Below, piece after piece: positions 37,175-37,580 of a DNA stretch of 37,580 nt. The stretch covers positions 1 to 37,580 of the forward strand of contig WFTT01000119.1 in NCBI GenBank assembly GCA_015485335.1, in the 5' to 3' direction. Both the position numbers and the translations under genes were made by a program. The notes beneath the pieces are model-generated. The model ran no database searches. It had not been told where the DNA came from and saw only the letters and a program-made list of their open reading frames with translations. This stretch comes from Robiginitomaculum sp. (GTDB lineage Bacteria > Pseudomonadota > Alphaproteobacteria > Caulobacterales > Maricaulaceae). Position 1 is the first letter of the stretch. Every line of letters begins with the position of its first letter.

Positions 37175-37580
37175 TTAGCGCGGTTTGGCAATGCCATAGG
37201 AAACAAAGCCGGCAAAACGCGGGGCCTTGGGCACATACAGGCTCTCGGAACTTTCCAGCGCAAACCCGTTTTGTTCCAACAAGGTTAAAGGCTTGCGGGT
37301 CAAATGACAGCCGCCACCAATGCGTTTCCATACCGGCTCAATGCGCGATTGCCAGCGTGCCACATTGTCATCCGGCGCGGCGCCATGTTCGGCAAACAAC
37401 AAACGTCCACTGGGTTTCAGCACCCGGCTCATTTCACCCAGCGCCTTTTCAACCAGCGGGATGGTGCACATGGTAAAGGTGATCAGTACCGTATCGGCGC
37501 TATCATCCTCCAACGGGATGGCCTCGGCCTCAAGCCCCAAAAACTCTGGACTAAGGGGCGAATCCTGCAAGCGTTTTTGT
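37175..37580 (-). CDS. Class I SAM-dependent methyltransferase, C-terminal part (runs off window)
   Basis: About 135 residues of the C-terminal portion are present, and the frame stays open to the window edge, so the N-terminus with the glycine-rich SAM motif I is missing. Visible features are the motif II/III region AIPLEDDSADTVLITFTMCTIP, EKALGEMSRVLKPSGRLLFAEHG (post-motif strand and helix), and the C-terminal VWKRIGGGCHLTRKPLTLLEQNGF. This pattern is typical of the UbiE/Methyltransf_11 group, close to small phospholipid- or thiol-type methyltransferases. The substrate cannot be assigned. TTG 37570 is not taken as the start because the homologous region continues upstream. Confidence 0.8.
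   Translation of the reverse strand, partial: QKRLQDSPLSPEFLGLEAEAIPLEDDSADTVLITFTMCTIPLVEKALGEMSRVLKPSGRLLFAEHGAAPDDNVARWQSRIEPVWKRIGGGCHLTRKPLTLLEQNGFALESSESLYVPKAPRFAGFVSYGIAKPR

Overview
The window looks like a chromosomal segment of an alphaproteobacterium. The evidence is gene order and family type: mrp facing hflK-hflC-Do protease, then serB back to back with miaA, then mreBCD-mrdA-rodA, together with a cysE-DUF3126 pair and a short type-I QueF. The order or genus cannot be fixed from the sequence. Most genes are moderately GC-rich. The left edge (DUF3800 fragment) and the glycosyltransferase at 31514-33655 look more AT-rich by eye. I see no tRNA, rRNA, CRISPR array, insertion sequence or prophage. 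No gene-free stretch exceeds about 270 bases.

Layout. 1-1487 (minus): a sugar-nucleotide epimerase that starts at TTG, a small ABM-like protein, and the first 51 codons of a DUF3800 protein cut by the window edge. 1759-3015 (plus): an MFS transporter. 3236-7530 (plus): an RND efflux adaptor and pump, preceded by a perfect 23-bp palindrome of the TetR-operator kind. 7630-9948 (plus): cysE, a DUF3126 protein and a secreted TIM-barrel hydrolase resembling GH53. 9984-11855 (minus): an NSS sodium symporter followed by queF. 12115-15582 (plus): a soluble six-PAS hybrid histidine kinase.

15579-23036 (minus): seven genes in one direction, miaA, a TVP38/VTT membrane protein, mreB, mreC, mreD, mrdA and rodA. 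The last five form the elongasome set, with overlapping start and stop codons from mreC to rodA. 23035-23913 (plus): serB, ending in an intrinsic terminator. 23949-27391 (minus): hflK, hflC and a Do-like protease, a membrane and periplasmic quality-control group. 27472-29971 (plus): mrp, a strong hairpin, a VOC-fold protein and a GhrA-type reductase.

29968-37165 is a surface-polysaccharide region. On the minus strand wecB, a 713-residue glycosyltransferase of unusual architecture, an ABC-2 permease and its ATPase form one apparent transcription unit. On the plus strand an AGE-family isomerase overlaps manC, which suggests GDP-mannose supply. The right edge holds most of a methyltransferase, truncated at its N-terminus.

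The most unusual object is the glycosyltransferase: a GT4-like GT-B enzyme whose N-terminal domain is interrupted by a membrane segment and whose C-terminal Rossmann domain is interrupted by about 160 mostly helical, charged residues. Also notable are the adjacent divergent genes miaA and serB sharing one CATG as both start codons, two convergent gene pairs whose stop codons share a 4-bp palindrome (CTAG, TTAA), and the efflux operator without a regulator gene nearby.
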